Of a stretch of DNA of 64,000 nucleotides, positions 31,201 to 42,100 are shown piece by piece. Position 1 is the first letter of the stretch. Every line of letters begins with the position of its first letter. The notes under the pieces are model-generated. The model ran no database searches and was not told the origin of the DNA. It saw only the letters and a program-made list of their open reading frames with translations. The stretch is from Ectocarpus siliculosus. Lineage: Eukaryota; Sar; Phaeophyceae; Ectocarpales; Ectocarpaceae. A program made the position numbers and the translations under genes. The stretch spans positions 379,332-443,331 of the forward strand of contig FN648498.1 in the NCBI GenBank assembly GCA_000310025.1, written 5' to 3'.

Positions 31201-32930
31201 CGCAGCAGAATAACAAAAGCACCAGGGTGAAATGACAGCTCGTTGCCCCCACCTGAGCGCCATGTACTCCTCGTACGGGGAGATGTTGAGCTTGGACGAG
31301 GAGGTCGCCCACCGAGAGGACTGGGGAGGGGGGGAGGAAGACCCCTGAGGTGGAAGACATGAGAAACACCGGGTCGGAAATTGAGACGTATGAAACGAGA
31401 GCGAGACAGCGAGGCAACGAGACAGCGAGAGGGACACAAAGCGAGAGATAGAGAGACCGCAGGCGAGGCACAGGTGCTTTGAGAAAAATATGCAATCAGT
31501 GGCAGATTCTTAATTGCCTACCTGCCCTCATATAGAGGAAGTACTCTTGTTTCGTATCCGCGGAATAACGTGGTTGATCGAACAAATTTGGAGGGAGGTG
31601 TGATATTCAACTGAGAGAGTTTTACCGCAATGTAACGCAGGGCGGCAGCCAACTAGCGACCTTCCTCCCTGCAAATCAAATGGCCTTTACACGAATTTCG
31701 TGTGGGCCGTCATGCACCACATCAGCTGCTGTCGGTTTCGTTTCGAGGAAGGATGTGTCGCGAGTGGTCTATAACATTGCGGGACGAAAAACAGAACAAG
31801 GCACGTATGAGTATTTTTGAAATGTCACGAAACGAGTGCCAAGCACCACCCATTCTACTTCAAAGTTCCTTGCTAAGGGGAGAATGTTGACGATGGAGGA
31901 CGGGAGGCAAAAACCAATACGAAAGAACGGTGTGTTTTGAACGCGTACAGGCCGCGTGGGGTCGGTGACTACAGCACATGTATCCTGTTCTGTGATCGCC
32001 CCCTTGTTGGAAACAAGCCTCCCATATCGTGAAACCCTTTGGTGCTTTTTGGCTTTGCTCCCTCTCTGCTCACAACTCAAAACCACCTTCTCTTGTCTCC
32101 AACAACAACAGCATCTAGCACCACCACCTTCATCATGGCTCAGCAAGGCAGCACTCCCCCGCGGTATAATGTCAGGGTAACGGCCGACCCGTATGCGCCT
32201 GAAGGCCAATCGAGACTTGGCAAAGTGCTGTTCTATCCTGGGCGGAGATAGAACGCGCAGGCTGCCAGGCGTAGATGCGATCGATGAACATCGTGAGCTC
32301 TTTGTCCAAGCTTCGTGCTTCTTGCCGGAAGCAGGGGGTCAGTAGAGATTCAGCTTATGAACGATCCTACTCTAGTTAATGAGGAGAATGGTGTAGCGGC
32401 TGACAGCACTGGCGATGCAGCTGGCGCCTCGTAGGTTCGATGCTGTAGAGGAGGACCTGCAGGTGATGGAAACAAGTACAAAAAATAAAGAGTGTTTTCA
32501 GGAACCGACCCTTATCGGCCGGCACAAGTCTCATGCCCGCGGACAAGGGTCGGTTCCCCAAAAAACGCCATTCTATTTTCTCTTTTTACTTGTTCCCATC
32601 AACTGCAAGTCTTCCTCTACAGCATCGAACCTACGAGGCGCCAGCTGCATCGCCAGTGCCGTCAGCCGCTACACCATTCTCCTCATAAACAAGAGTAACA
32701 TCGTTCATAAGCTGAATCTCTACTGACCCCCTGCTTCCGGCAAGAAGCACGAAGCTTGGACAAAGAGCTCACGATGTTCATCGATCGCATCTGCGCCAGG
32801 CAGCCTGCGCGTTCTATCTCCGCCCAGGATAGAACAGCACTTTGCCAAGTCTCGATTGGCCTTCAGGCGCATACGGGTCGGCCGTTACCCTGACATTATA
32901 CCGCGGGGGAGTGCTGCCTTGCTGAGCCAT
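25260..32930 (-). CDS. Modular repeat protein built from phase-2 exons; unknown function
   Basis: Proposed exons: 32889-32930 (ATG; MAQQGSTPPRYNVR), 31253-31344, 30160-30240, 29576-29644, 28815-28943, 28365-28448, 27705-27809, 27315-27428, 26842-26925, 26428-26514, a putative 13-nt microexon 25882-25894, and 25260-25397 (ends EYLKSKKN stop). The frame closes at 345 residues. Each exon from the second on ends in a sticker-like motif: YEEYMALR, FDSYTSSR, FEEYTATR, YEEYMQSK, YADYMASR, FASYMASR, YESYMRSR, FDSYTAAR, FDDYMST, and finally FAEYLKSKK. Spacers of about 15-35 residues rich in Ala, Pro, Glu and Lys precede them. Exons 2-10 all end in phase 2, so exons 3-10 are symmetric and can be duplicated without frameshift. 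No transit or signal peptide is apparent. A disordered multivalent scaffold or linker is conceivable, but nothing assigns a function. The first exon and the microexon are the weakest calls. Confidence 0.7.
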
Positions 32931-33082
32931 GATGAAGGTGGTGGTGCTAGATGCTGTTGTTGTTGGAGACAAGAGAAGGTGGTTTTGAGTTGTGAGCAGA
33001 GAGGGGAGCAAAGCCAAAAAGCACCAAAGGGTTTCACGATATGTGAGGTTTGTTTCCAACAAGGGGGCGATAACAAAACAGG
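31980..33082. repeat. Large inverted repeat duplicating the 5' end of the modular gene
   Basis: The left arm (about 31980-32513) and right arm (about 32545-33082) are inverted copies of about 0.5 kb at roughly 95% identity by eye, separated by about 31 bp. The right arm, on the minus strand, carries the proposed 5' UTR, ATG (32930), exon 1 and early intron 1 of the modular gene. The left arm carries the same on the plus strand (ATG 32135, donor after 32176). In the model the left arm lies within intron 1. Confidence 0.85.
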
Positions 33083-33094
33083 ATATATATATAT
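33083..33094 (-). promoter_or_regulatory. Possible TATA-like element of the modular gene
   Basis: An (AT)6 run sits just outside the right arm, about 155-165 bp upstream of the proposed ATG at 32930. The corresponding flank of the left arm (about 31970-31980) lacks it. It may equally be a simple repeat. Confidence 0.3.
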
Positions 33095-33732
33095 GTAAGA
33101 CAAGGGGCCCTCCATCTGGAAACGTCGGAACACCCCTGGGCTACGCTGCAATCTTGGTCGCGGGGGGTGTGGTCCTTATATGTCCCCGGTCGGGGACATT
33201 TTGATGAAATCCGCGGGGTTTCGACATTTTCGGGGGCTTTCTTCAGCGCGCGCGCGCGGGATCCCACACAGAGAGCTAGTGGAAATTAAGGAAAAACCCC
33301 AAGAATACGCGTAACTCTTGGTCGCGAGGTCTAGAGTATGGTGTAGGAATTAGTATGACGACACAAAGCCTACAGATGAAGAAAATTTTATGGGTTTTAG
33401 AATGCGGCACGACAGTCTGTTCAATGAAGAGAATATCGGTTTTACTATGGACACACTAAATCCTATACAATAGACTGCTGCAAGCGTGCCGCCTAAATCC
33501 CCTATATTGCGCTGCAATCTTTGGCCCGGGGGCGGGGGGGGGGGGGGGGGGGGGGCTGTTTTTTTNNNNNNNNNNNNNNNNNNNNNNNNNNNNNNNNNNN
33601 NNNNNNNNNNNNNNNNNNNNNNNNNNNNNNNNNNNNNNNNNNNNNNNNNNNNNNNNNNNNNNNNNGGGGGGGGGGGGGGGGGGGGCTGGTGTGTTCCACG
33701 GTTTCGACATGGAGGGCCCCTTGTGTAAGACC
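33095..33732. mobile_element. Candidate inverted-repeat element containing a scaffold gap
   Basis: The left end GTAAGACAAGGGGCCCTCC (33095 on) recurs inverted at about 33689-33731 (GGAGGGCCCCTTGTGTAAGAC) over roughly 40 bp with several differences. The interior has G homopolymers on both sides of 100 N. It abuts the outer edge of the preceding inverted repeat. No target duplication was identified. Confidence 0.45.
33566..33665. other. Scaffold gap (100 N)
   Basis: Exactly 100 N flanked by poly-G runs; the true length is unknown. Confidence 1.
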
Positions 33733-36147
33733 AAGACTGCTGTAGTCACCAACCCCACGCGGCCTGACTGCTAGATGCTAGCAGAAAGCGTCGCTAACGT
33801 TGGAACTGCTGTGCCAAGCATTCATGCAGCGTTCTCCGCGAGTCGACTCCAACGTCAGGGTGCGTGTATGGCGTTGATTTGCGCGCGAACAGCGAAAAGC
33901 CGACATGAAAATTTGAAAGCCGGATATTACATATGTTTCCTTCCGTCGGTGGGTCATAATTTTGACCCTGTTCGAACAGCAAAACAGCAGCGACACAGCG
34001 ACACTCGTTTATCTTTCGTTGCCTGTTTACGTCTAATACGCGCGGTTACATCCACACGATTCAATGACTACATACAGACAAGAGGTTTAACGGGTGGTGG
34101 CCTGCAGACAGCATTAGCAGTGGCTATGAAATCCCAGGGCGTCGACGCGAAATCCTGTGCACACCCGTCGACCCGCTAGCATGCAGTCGTCACCAACATA
34201 AATGGACAGCGGCGGACCCTGCAATTTTTCGTTGCCGTTGGGACCTACAGCACTGCTAAAGTAGACAGGATGGATTAAGCTCGGGAGCTAGCGTGTGTCC
34301 CTCCTGCGTGATAATAGGAAGCACAGTAGTGTGGTCCACCAGCGTGGGACGCTTCTGCAGGCGGGAATGGCTGCGTGCGGAACACGCCTCGTGTTGCTCC
34401 TGGTGGGGTAAACTGGTCCAACATGTTTGGAAGAATATCTCCTCCACGTCGTTGTATTTGTATCTTGTCTGCAAGAAACTCTTCGCATCGAAACTCGCCT
34501 GAGTCAAGCTTGACATGGACACCGCGCTCCTCCCCGACACCACTCGGCCGGTTGGACACACGAACCCGTCAGCCTGGCGTCATGGCACGCAAACACAAAC
34601 AATGGGGAGCATCTTAAGCAACGAGCCAACAGGGAGCAGGAGAGAGCGACCTGACGTAGGCGGCGGATTGAATGTTGAACAAGATTCATGCAAGCTGTTC
34701 ACGCAGATTCGCCACCCACGCGGAGGTGCTTGCGCCCGCGTGCCTTTGCAAACGAACATGACATCCTTAGCTAAGGTACGACGTACCCCTTTTCAGGTGG
34801 ATTGCGTGAAGGAGTGCTCAGCGGCGCGCTACGGTGGCCAAACCTCAAAACACAGCAAACCAGCTGTCACCGCGAGAGGAAACAAAACGGGTACATTACG
34901 CACACCCCACCCGGATTGCCGCCGCCAGCAGCATGATCACCGCCGTGAGACAGCTCTTCACTTGCCCGTTCATCATCGTCGATAAGCCGAAGTGGTCTGT
35001 CGTCGGGGGTTATATGTCTACACCGGGGGGATGGTCGCGGAGGTTTCGGGGATGTGTGGTGCCAGGGGACCCTAACATAAAGCCTGCAGACTGCAGACAA
35101 GAGTGCGCGCGCGCAATTCAACGAACAGATGCGGCGGATTGGGCCAGTCATCAAGGTGCAATGACGAGAGGACACAAATTACTGGCAACCAAAAAACAAC
35201 CGTCAAGCTGGCTCGATAGCAGCAGAAGTAAAGTTGCCAGCAGCGGGTTATGCGACCATGCTACCGTAGGTGATGATCAAATTGACAGAGGTGACCCTCT
35301 CTAATACTAGCGTGGAAGCCAAACAGCTTGCTGTACCTTCGACAATTTTGAGTCTTTGAACCGTGGCTAACATCACGCCGGCTAGACCCTTGTCTCCGAC
35401 AAGCCCTTGATGCGTTGCGTGCCGCAAGTGTCTTCTGCGGAGAGGTTCACATCATGCTGGTTGCCTCGGAGCTTGAAAGAGAGACAGATCGGTCAAGGCT
35501 CTAGCGGATGCCCAGCAGCCCGCACCAGTCGATGGCAGCATGGCAGCTGCTGCTTTGTTTGGTGCGGGTTAAAATACGGTTGATCGAGGGAGGCAGAGCC
35601 TGAGTTGTTTCCTTGTTTCCCACATCTGGCTCGCTGTGCTCCGAACTCTTGACATCGCACGCATGCTCTGGACGGAGAGCGTCATCATACATTGTGCACG
35701 TACTGCCTCAGTACCAAGTGTCTGCGGGAGCTTTGTGGCTAACCCTGTGCATGTCTGTGATCGGGAAGAAAAAAATGGGTTGAAGAAGGCACTCGAGACC
35801 CGGGGCCAGTGAGGGAGTACCCACAGGAGGAGGGACAATACTCAAGGCATCGCGAGATGTAGAGAGATGTAACCAGCTTCTCTAGCACAAGCCAGGGGCG
35901 GAACACATGCATTTGATGCACTCCTAATTTGGCGAAAAAGCGCGACTCTTCCTCTTCCCGGTGCGCTGAACGCTGAACACAGAAGCGACCTCGGTGGCCG
36001 GAAGGTGCTAAATTTATGTGTACAGTAGTATTGTACCCCTCCACTCTCTTCGAAAACCCGACTACTCTTTTTTTTTTTTCTAGCGGTGGGGCCTTGTGTT
36101 CTTCTGCGCAACATTGCTGCGCCTACAAGTATCACGTGTTGTGTTCC
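33733..36147. other. Intergenic, no gene recognised
   Basis: Open frames of 130-160 codons (for example 34515-34985 and 34834-35304) overlap each other and show no recognisable family. Missing N-terminal exons of the condensin D3-like gene could lie here, but I could not identify them. Confidence 0.45.
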
Positions 36148-39100
36148 ATGAAACCGAAGCGGTCTACAAGAGTAGGCTCACGAAGGAGCGCTGCCAGCAA
36201 TACACGGCACCTGGTTTCTTCCTCTTCCCTTGGTCAACAAGTCGAGGCTCTGAGAACTCGGGCGGATAACCTCAGCGGTAAGCATCAACAGCTTGTTGTA
36301 GTCATTGTCCACCGAGGGAGCCTGCTTTCCCCCCGCATTTTGTCTGTCCGCTCTCTCTCTATCCGTCGCATACCTCTGTGCTCCGTATCCTATGCAGGTT
36401 GTCGAGGACGAAGCCTTCCATCAATCTTACGCGCCTTCGATCTAGACTACGTATGCATTTGCATGCGTAGATGTGTGCTTGGAAAAAGAGTCACTCTTGT
36501 CCTTAATTCAAAATTGAAAAATATCGGTTTGTTATGTTTGCTTGCGCGAGCCAACCCGTGCAACCAGGTGTCCACTTGTTCACTCCATCTGCTGCTTTGC
36601 TGTGTCGCCTCGTGGTGTGCTTCGTGTTTCTTCAGTTGATGATCTTCGGGAAATCGGGCGCCAAATCGAGCTTGCCCTCCCTGGCGAGGCGGACCTGCGT
36701 GAAGTAGGTGAATACTGATGGAGACAACAGAACCCCGCAAGCCTCAAACTCACTATGTAGACTACATTGTCGACGGCAGCTGCAGTATAGTCTACATACA
36801 GACGGCCTTTGCGGGGAGTGGGTTGCGTTTCTATGATTCGACGTTTATCCTAGGTTTTAAGAAGTCCTCCAAGTTTTGCAGCTCTTCTATCCACCTTTAT
36901 CCATGAAATAGAGAGACACGGGTCACGTAGACCTTGCGGAGGATACTGGATTTTCATCATACTGTCGGGATGTAGACCTTCTCTTTAGAAACTGAAACGT
37001 ACAGGATGCGAAACATATGTGCAAACGCTCGTTCTATGGCAAATGAACCAATCCTAACGTCAAGATAACGTACACGTTTCTCGCTGGCTGCGTGATTCTT
37101 TCACACCGACGCGTGTTGCATTCATACCTGCGTCTAATCGTTTCGTGTTGTCGGACATAGACTACAAGTAACGATTACACCTGTGTCGAGGTAGACGCAT
37201 CGTCTACGATAAACTTCGATTGGAATAATGGTGGTACCGGAGAGACAACGATTTACTGTACCTATTGTTTTGAGGCTCGGGTTGAAGTCTGTGGATAGGG
37301 AGGGAGGTGCGTTTCCTGAATATCCGTTGCACGACATGTCATTTCTTCAATAGTGTATGTGCATCATTGGGAAATGCGCGAGCGGAGTGAATCCGACGAG
37401 TGAATCCATTGTGAGGCCTGTGTTCTGCCCAACCATCCTATCTCTTTTCCGTCTACTGCAACCCTCCGTGGTGGCTTTCTCCGCCGGCTTCATTCGCTAC
37501 CACGCTCTGAAGGGCTAGATGCAGCCGCCCTCTTCACCACGGCATGCAGCACAAGGCGAGTAATGGCCATGGCACATCATAGAATATTGGTTGGCGGTAT
37601 GATGTAAACTGTTGTTTCGCGTTCGACGAGAAACCGAAGCTTCTGCGTGTTGTGGGCTTGGTCCTGGGAATAAGTACCGGGTCGTTTGGATGTATGGAGA
37701 CGTAGGAGTTGCATGCCATATACATAGTTGTCCTTGTCGCCTGCGAGCAACAAAGTGGTGCCGTGTCCACGGTCCAGTCCGTGTGCTGTGACACACTCTT
37801 CATTTGTGATACCATCGCGTCTACAGTAGCCTACTCTTTGAACATGACCCCGCCAAGTTTGAGGCTGGTTGGAGACGTTATTTCTTCCAACGGGTAAAAC
37901 CTGTCCTTCTGAAATCTACCGACGCTAACCGCCGTCGTTGTAGCGTGTTTAAGTAACCCACCCCATTTTCGCTCAACAGCCTAGCGCGTGCAATGGCAAA
38001 TAAAAGAAGGCGCAACCTTGAAAGGGTATCGGGGTTCTCTCCTAGCACTCTGTCAACTACGAATCGCATTGCCCATATTGCAGACCCGACAAAGAGCAAG
38101 AGGCTCTCCTCGGCTCTCAGGACAAGGTGCTGGCGGGTGTGCGGGGCATCTTATCGTCGCTGACTCCAGGTCTGCACCGCACTGTGCGGGCAGTTCTGCT
38201 ACCGCTCGTGGCTCAGCCCGGTTTCGCCAAGAAGGTGTGGCAAAGAATCGTAAATCCCCAGTACATGCCTCCCTGCGGGTGCGTTTTTCCTATTTTTTCA
38301 CACCCCCACACAGCCCATGTGATGCGCGAAAATGATGTTGTCTTCTTATGCGTACACCCACAGGAATGGATGCAGAGGGACGGAGAGCACCATCGGCAAA
38401 CTTTTACTCCGAAAACAATCCACCTTTGTATCCCTCGTGGAGATGTCGTCGTTGCCGTTGTTTTCGTTATCGTTGTCAGTGTAGAGGCTGATGTTACCAT
38501 TCTTCAAGTTGTTCCCGTCATAATCGATCTCATTGATGGCCTGTGCTTGTTTCCTACGTGCGCGTTGGGTCAAGGCTACCCCACCCTCTGCTTCTTCGAA
38601 CCCGGGAGGAATCTCACAATTTCATTTCTACTCACCCCGCAGTTTCTAGCTTCATCCGGCGATTAGCCATCATGCATCACCCCTCTCCCTCCCACGCTCG
38701 ACACTTGCGCCCGTACTTATGAACTCAATGCATTAGAGGAAAGGCTATAGGCAGCACCTTGTGCACGCCCTTGCCGAGGCCGCCTCCGGCCCTGTGCCTC
38801 CCTCCGCGCTGCTGCCTATCCTTCGGGCCAAAGAAACCGGCCCTGCGGCGACCGACCTTACCCTGGAAATCCTTCAGCGAATCATACGGAAGGCAGACGA
38901 AGGCGGCGGTGGTGGAAGCATTCGCAGCAATGACACATCGAAGAATGCAGTTATCGGTGAGAACTTTCTGTTTGGTTGCCGCACCCCACCGGGGGTAGTA
39001 AGTGGATTCCGCTGCTGGTATGGTTGAAATATGCGCTTCGGGTCGTTGTTAATGCATGGTATTTCCGAGAGGCTTGCGGGTGAAGGATCAGCCGCTACTT

Positions 39101-42100
39101 TTGGACTCGGACACAATCGCCGCTGCGTTTCGGCGAGGTGTCTGGCGTAACAGAAGATGCTCTTGGGCATTTGTAGATACGTGAGGCATCGTAGTGACTT
39201 CGGTGTAGAAAATACCGTGATTTGCTGGTAGTTGTCCGTTCACTCTGCTAACCACGCATTTGTGTCAGTCAGCCTAGCCTTTCAACTCTTCGTAAATCCG
39301 GCATTTTTTTAAATTCGATCTAAAAGCGGTAAACACATCGCAATGCCAGGTCGGACTGATTTGGTTGCTTGTTTGATGCCGAACGCCTTCGTCCGCCTGT
39401 CCTCAGGATAACTCCCTCCATCCTTTCGCTTGGACACTTCCAGTAGTTCCTTGATCTTTGGATGGCCCCGATAGGGTAGAGTTTAAGCAGAGAGGCCCCG
39501 TTGGTATCGATTCCACCACGATCTTACGTTGACAGGATTTTTTAATGCCGTTGTCCCGTGTGCCGTGGCTGTTCCACACCCTGCTTACCTGATCGAACTG
39601 CATGTGTGTGCCCAAGACCTGCTGCACCACGTGGTGGCTGAGGTGGTCACGTCTGGGGTGACCAAGGGCGGGAGGCGCGGGGCCAAGGGGCCGCCGGCGC
39701 ATTTGATATCCTTCCTGGTGAACGCATTCTCAACCCTACCTGAGTACGCTCTGGTATTCGCCAAGGTTTGTGAGCAAACATTGCTGTGTCCTCTGCCAGC
39801 TAACGTAGGTTCCCTTGCTGCGTGCGCCGGTGAAAGAGGAAGCACAATATTATTTAGTTGATGGAAATGATCTGAGTGAGGATGGTCTCTTTTTCGCTTT
39901 TGGCCTGTGTGGCTCGACGTCGCATTGCATTTCAACCCTTGACTGGAATGCGTGGTATACGGCAGCGGTTACGTACGAGAGGGATAGAATAAGAAGCAGC
40001 ATTAACGCTTTTCGTCACCTACATGTAGGCCTCCACCTTGCTCTCCACCCTGCATTTGTTTTCTTCCGGGGGTACAAACTGGCGTTTGTCTCTCGGAACT
40101 GTCCGCGTCTTCTGCCTCTACCGAGAGAGGACCTCAAAAGCCGTTTCCGTTGTCTCGTAGTTGTCCGTATTTTGTTCAAGATTCATCCTATTGATCATTT
40201 GTTGGAAGCGTGGGACGAAGCACGCATGGCCTGTAAACTGTAGAACACGCTCACGCGCCTCCCCTCCCACATGCGTCTAACAAATTCGGACTTGGGGGAT
40301 GATTTTCGTGCAGGATATATTAGCAAGACCGGAGGAGCCTGTTGCCTGGGGTGAAGCGCGTGGGTTTAGTTTGTTCAGACGATCGATACAGGCCGGAAAA
40401 ATTGCGTCAATGGTTCTGTTAAATAGGCAACGCCCCCCACGCCCCCTTTCACTAAGTGGCAGGCGCCCGGGGCGCTGACTTGAATATGGTGATGTTGTGA
40501 ACGTTCGACGCGGGGTCAGGTACACGTGAAGAGCTACCTACTGGTCCTCAATCTTGCTGCAATAATGAAAACACCGCGACCGTAGCCCTACCCGTAATCC
40601 TAACCCTAACGCGCACGATACCAACACGCGTACGTTATGACCGTGCTATCGGTGCTGCCGCGGCCGGTCCTTCCACCCTTGATGCTTTGCCCAAACATTT
40701 CGGCAACAAACACAGGACCTGCTCGTCCTCACGGAATCCAGCTCGAGCCCTGCCAGGAAAATGTCTCTTGCCATTCTGGCGTCAATCCTCGGGCATGGGC
40801 GGGAGTTGGGGGCGCAGTGCGGGGGAACGATCCTGGACCCAGCTCTGGCGGCGGTGCTGCGTTTGTCCCGATCTGATGGCGACGCGACCGTCCGGAGCTC
40901 GGCGTTCGACAGCGTTGCAAAATTTATCGGTGAAAACAGAACTGAATTGCCAGCAGGATAGCTTGAGGTCGTACCTTTCTTTTCACCGTTCCCACAGGAA
41001 GAGCGGGCGTGACGAGGTACATTGCTGCACAAGCTGCTTCTTTCATTGGTGAGAGGTGGGAATGGCGCCAGGTCACACGCATGCGTTTTTTTTCACGGCA
41101 TTTTGCAGCCTTAAGGGGTCGATGGAACGTTCTGTGGCCATCTGATGCTGGCGAACAACCCCAAGCGACTGAACGTGCCCCCCCTCCCGTGCTGGGCCGA
41201 ACACATCTGCAACAACAGGCGAGGTGGAATCGACGTTATATCGCCAACGTCTAGATGACGATGACGACACTTCCAGTGACCTCGACGATGGCACACCGAG
41301 CGGCGATGTGCTTGCCCACCAGCAGCCTCGAAATACAGCAGAAACGTTGACCGACGACGATAGCACCGGCAGTGGTGCTGGCGGTGGCCGCGGCGTGACA
41401 CACGGCGCACGAGCGACGGAAACGATGGAGATGGAGATTGCACCAAGGGGAGACGGCGCGGCCAATCATGCCGGGGACGCAGACGCTTGTCCTCTGTCAG
41501 AGAAACGTCCGTCGGCTACGGCAAGAACGCCGGCGGCGTGTACGCAAATGGGCGCGATGCATGGTGCGACCAGCGGAAGGCAGAGCGGGGAGGGGGACAC
41601 GCCGGTGACCTCCCGACAGCACACGACCGGTCATGCACATCGTGAGACGAGAGAAGCCGGTGCCGCCAGCGAGGGAAATCGTGGGCAAAGAAGGAAGGCG
41701 AAGGTCTCAGCGGGTCCGTGGGCGGTGGGGGGGGCACTCCAGTCGTCACTGTCGGCTGCAGCTGAGGCCCTGCTGACTGATGGGTCCAAGGCTGTTCGGG
41801 CGAAAGCGTTGGCCTGTTTGCTTCGTATCCTAGAGGTTCACGGGGGCACAATCAAGCCACGCGGGGCTTCTTGCGAAAACACCACAGGGGATAAGGCGGG
41901 CTCGGCAGCAGCACCGGGAGTGTCGAGCAGGGTGGAAACGATACTCTCGGCGGCAAGTAGTCGCTGTCGTGGGATATTTGACATTGATGGCGTTTCTTCG
42001 CAGCCAAAGACGTTTCCCCCGCACCTTCGTTGACTTCGCTTCGCGCACTGCATGTCCGGGATCGCGATCTTGTGCCCATCTCTACGCAAGCGTGATCCTC

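Noticed and set aside
31512-31575. Extra module-like peptide EYFLYMRA followed by a GT on the minus strand
   Set aside because: It resembles the module motif, but its phase (1) does not fit either neighbouring exon, so it was left out of the modular gene model.
40585-40612. TAACCCTAACC-like motif (also at about 57373)
   Set aside because: Too short and imperfect to be telomeric; the second instance is the end of a TTAA-flanked element.
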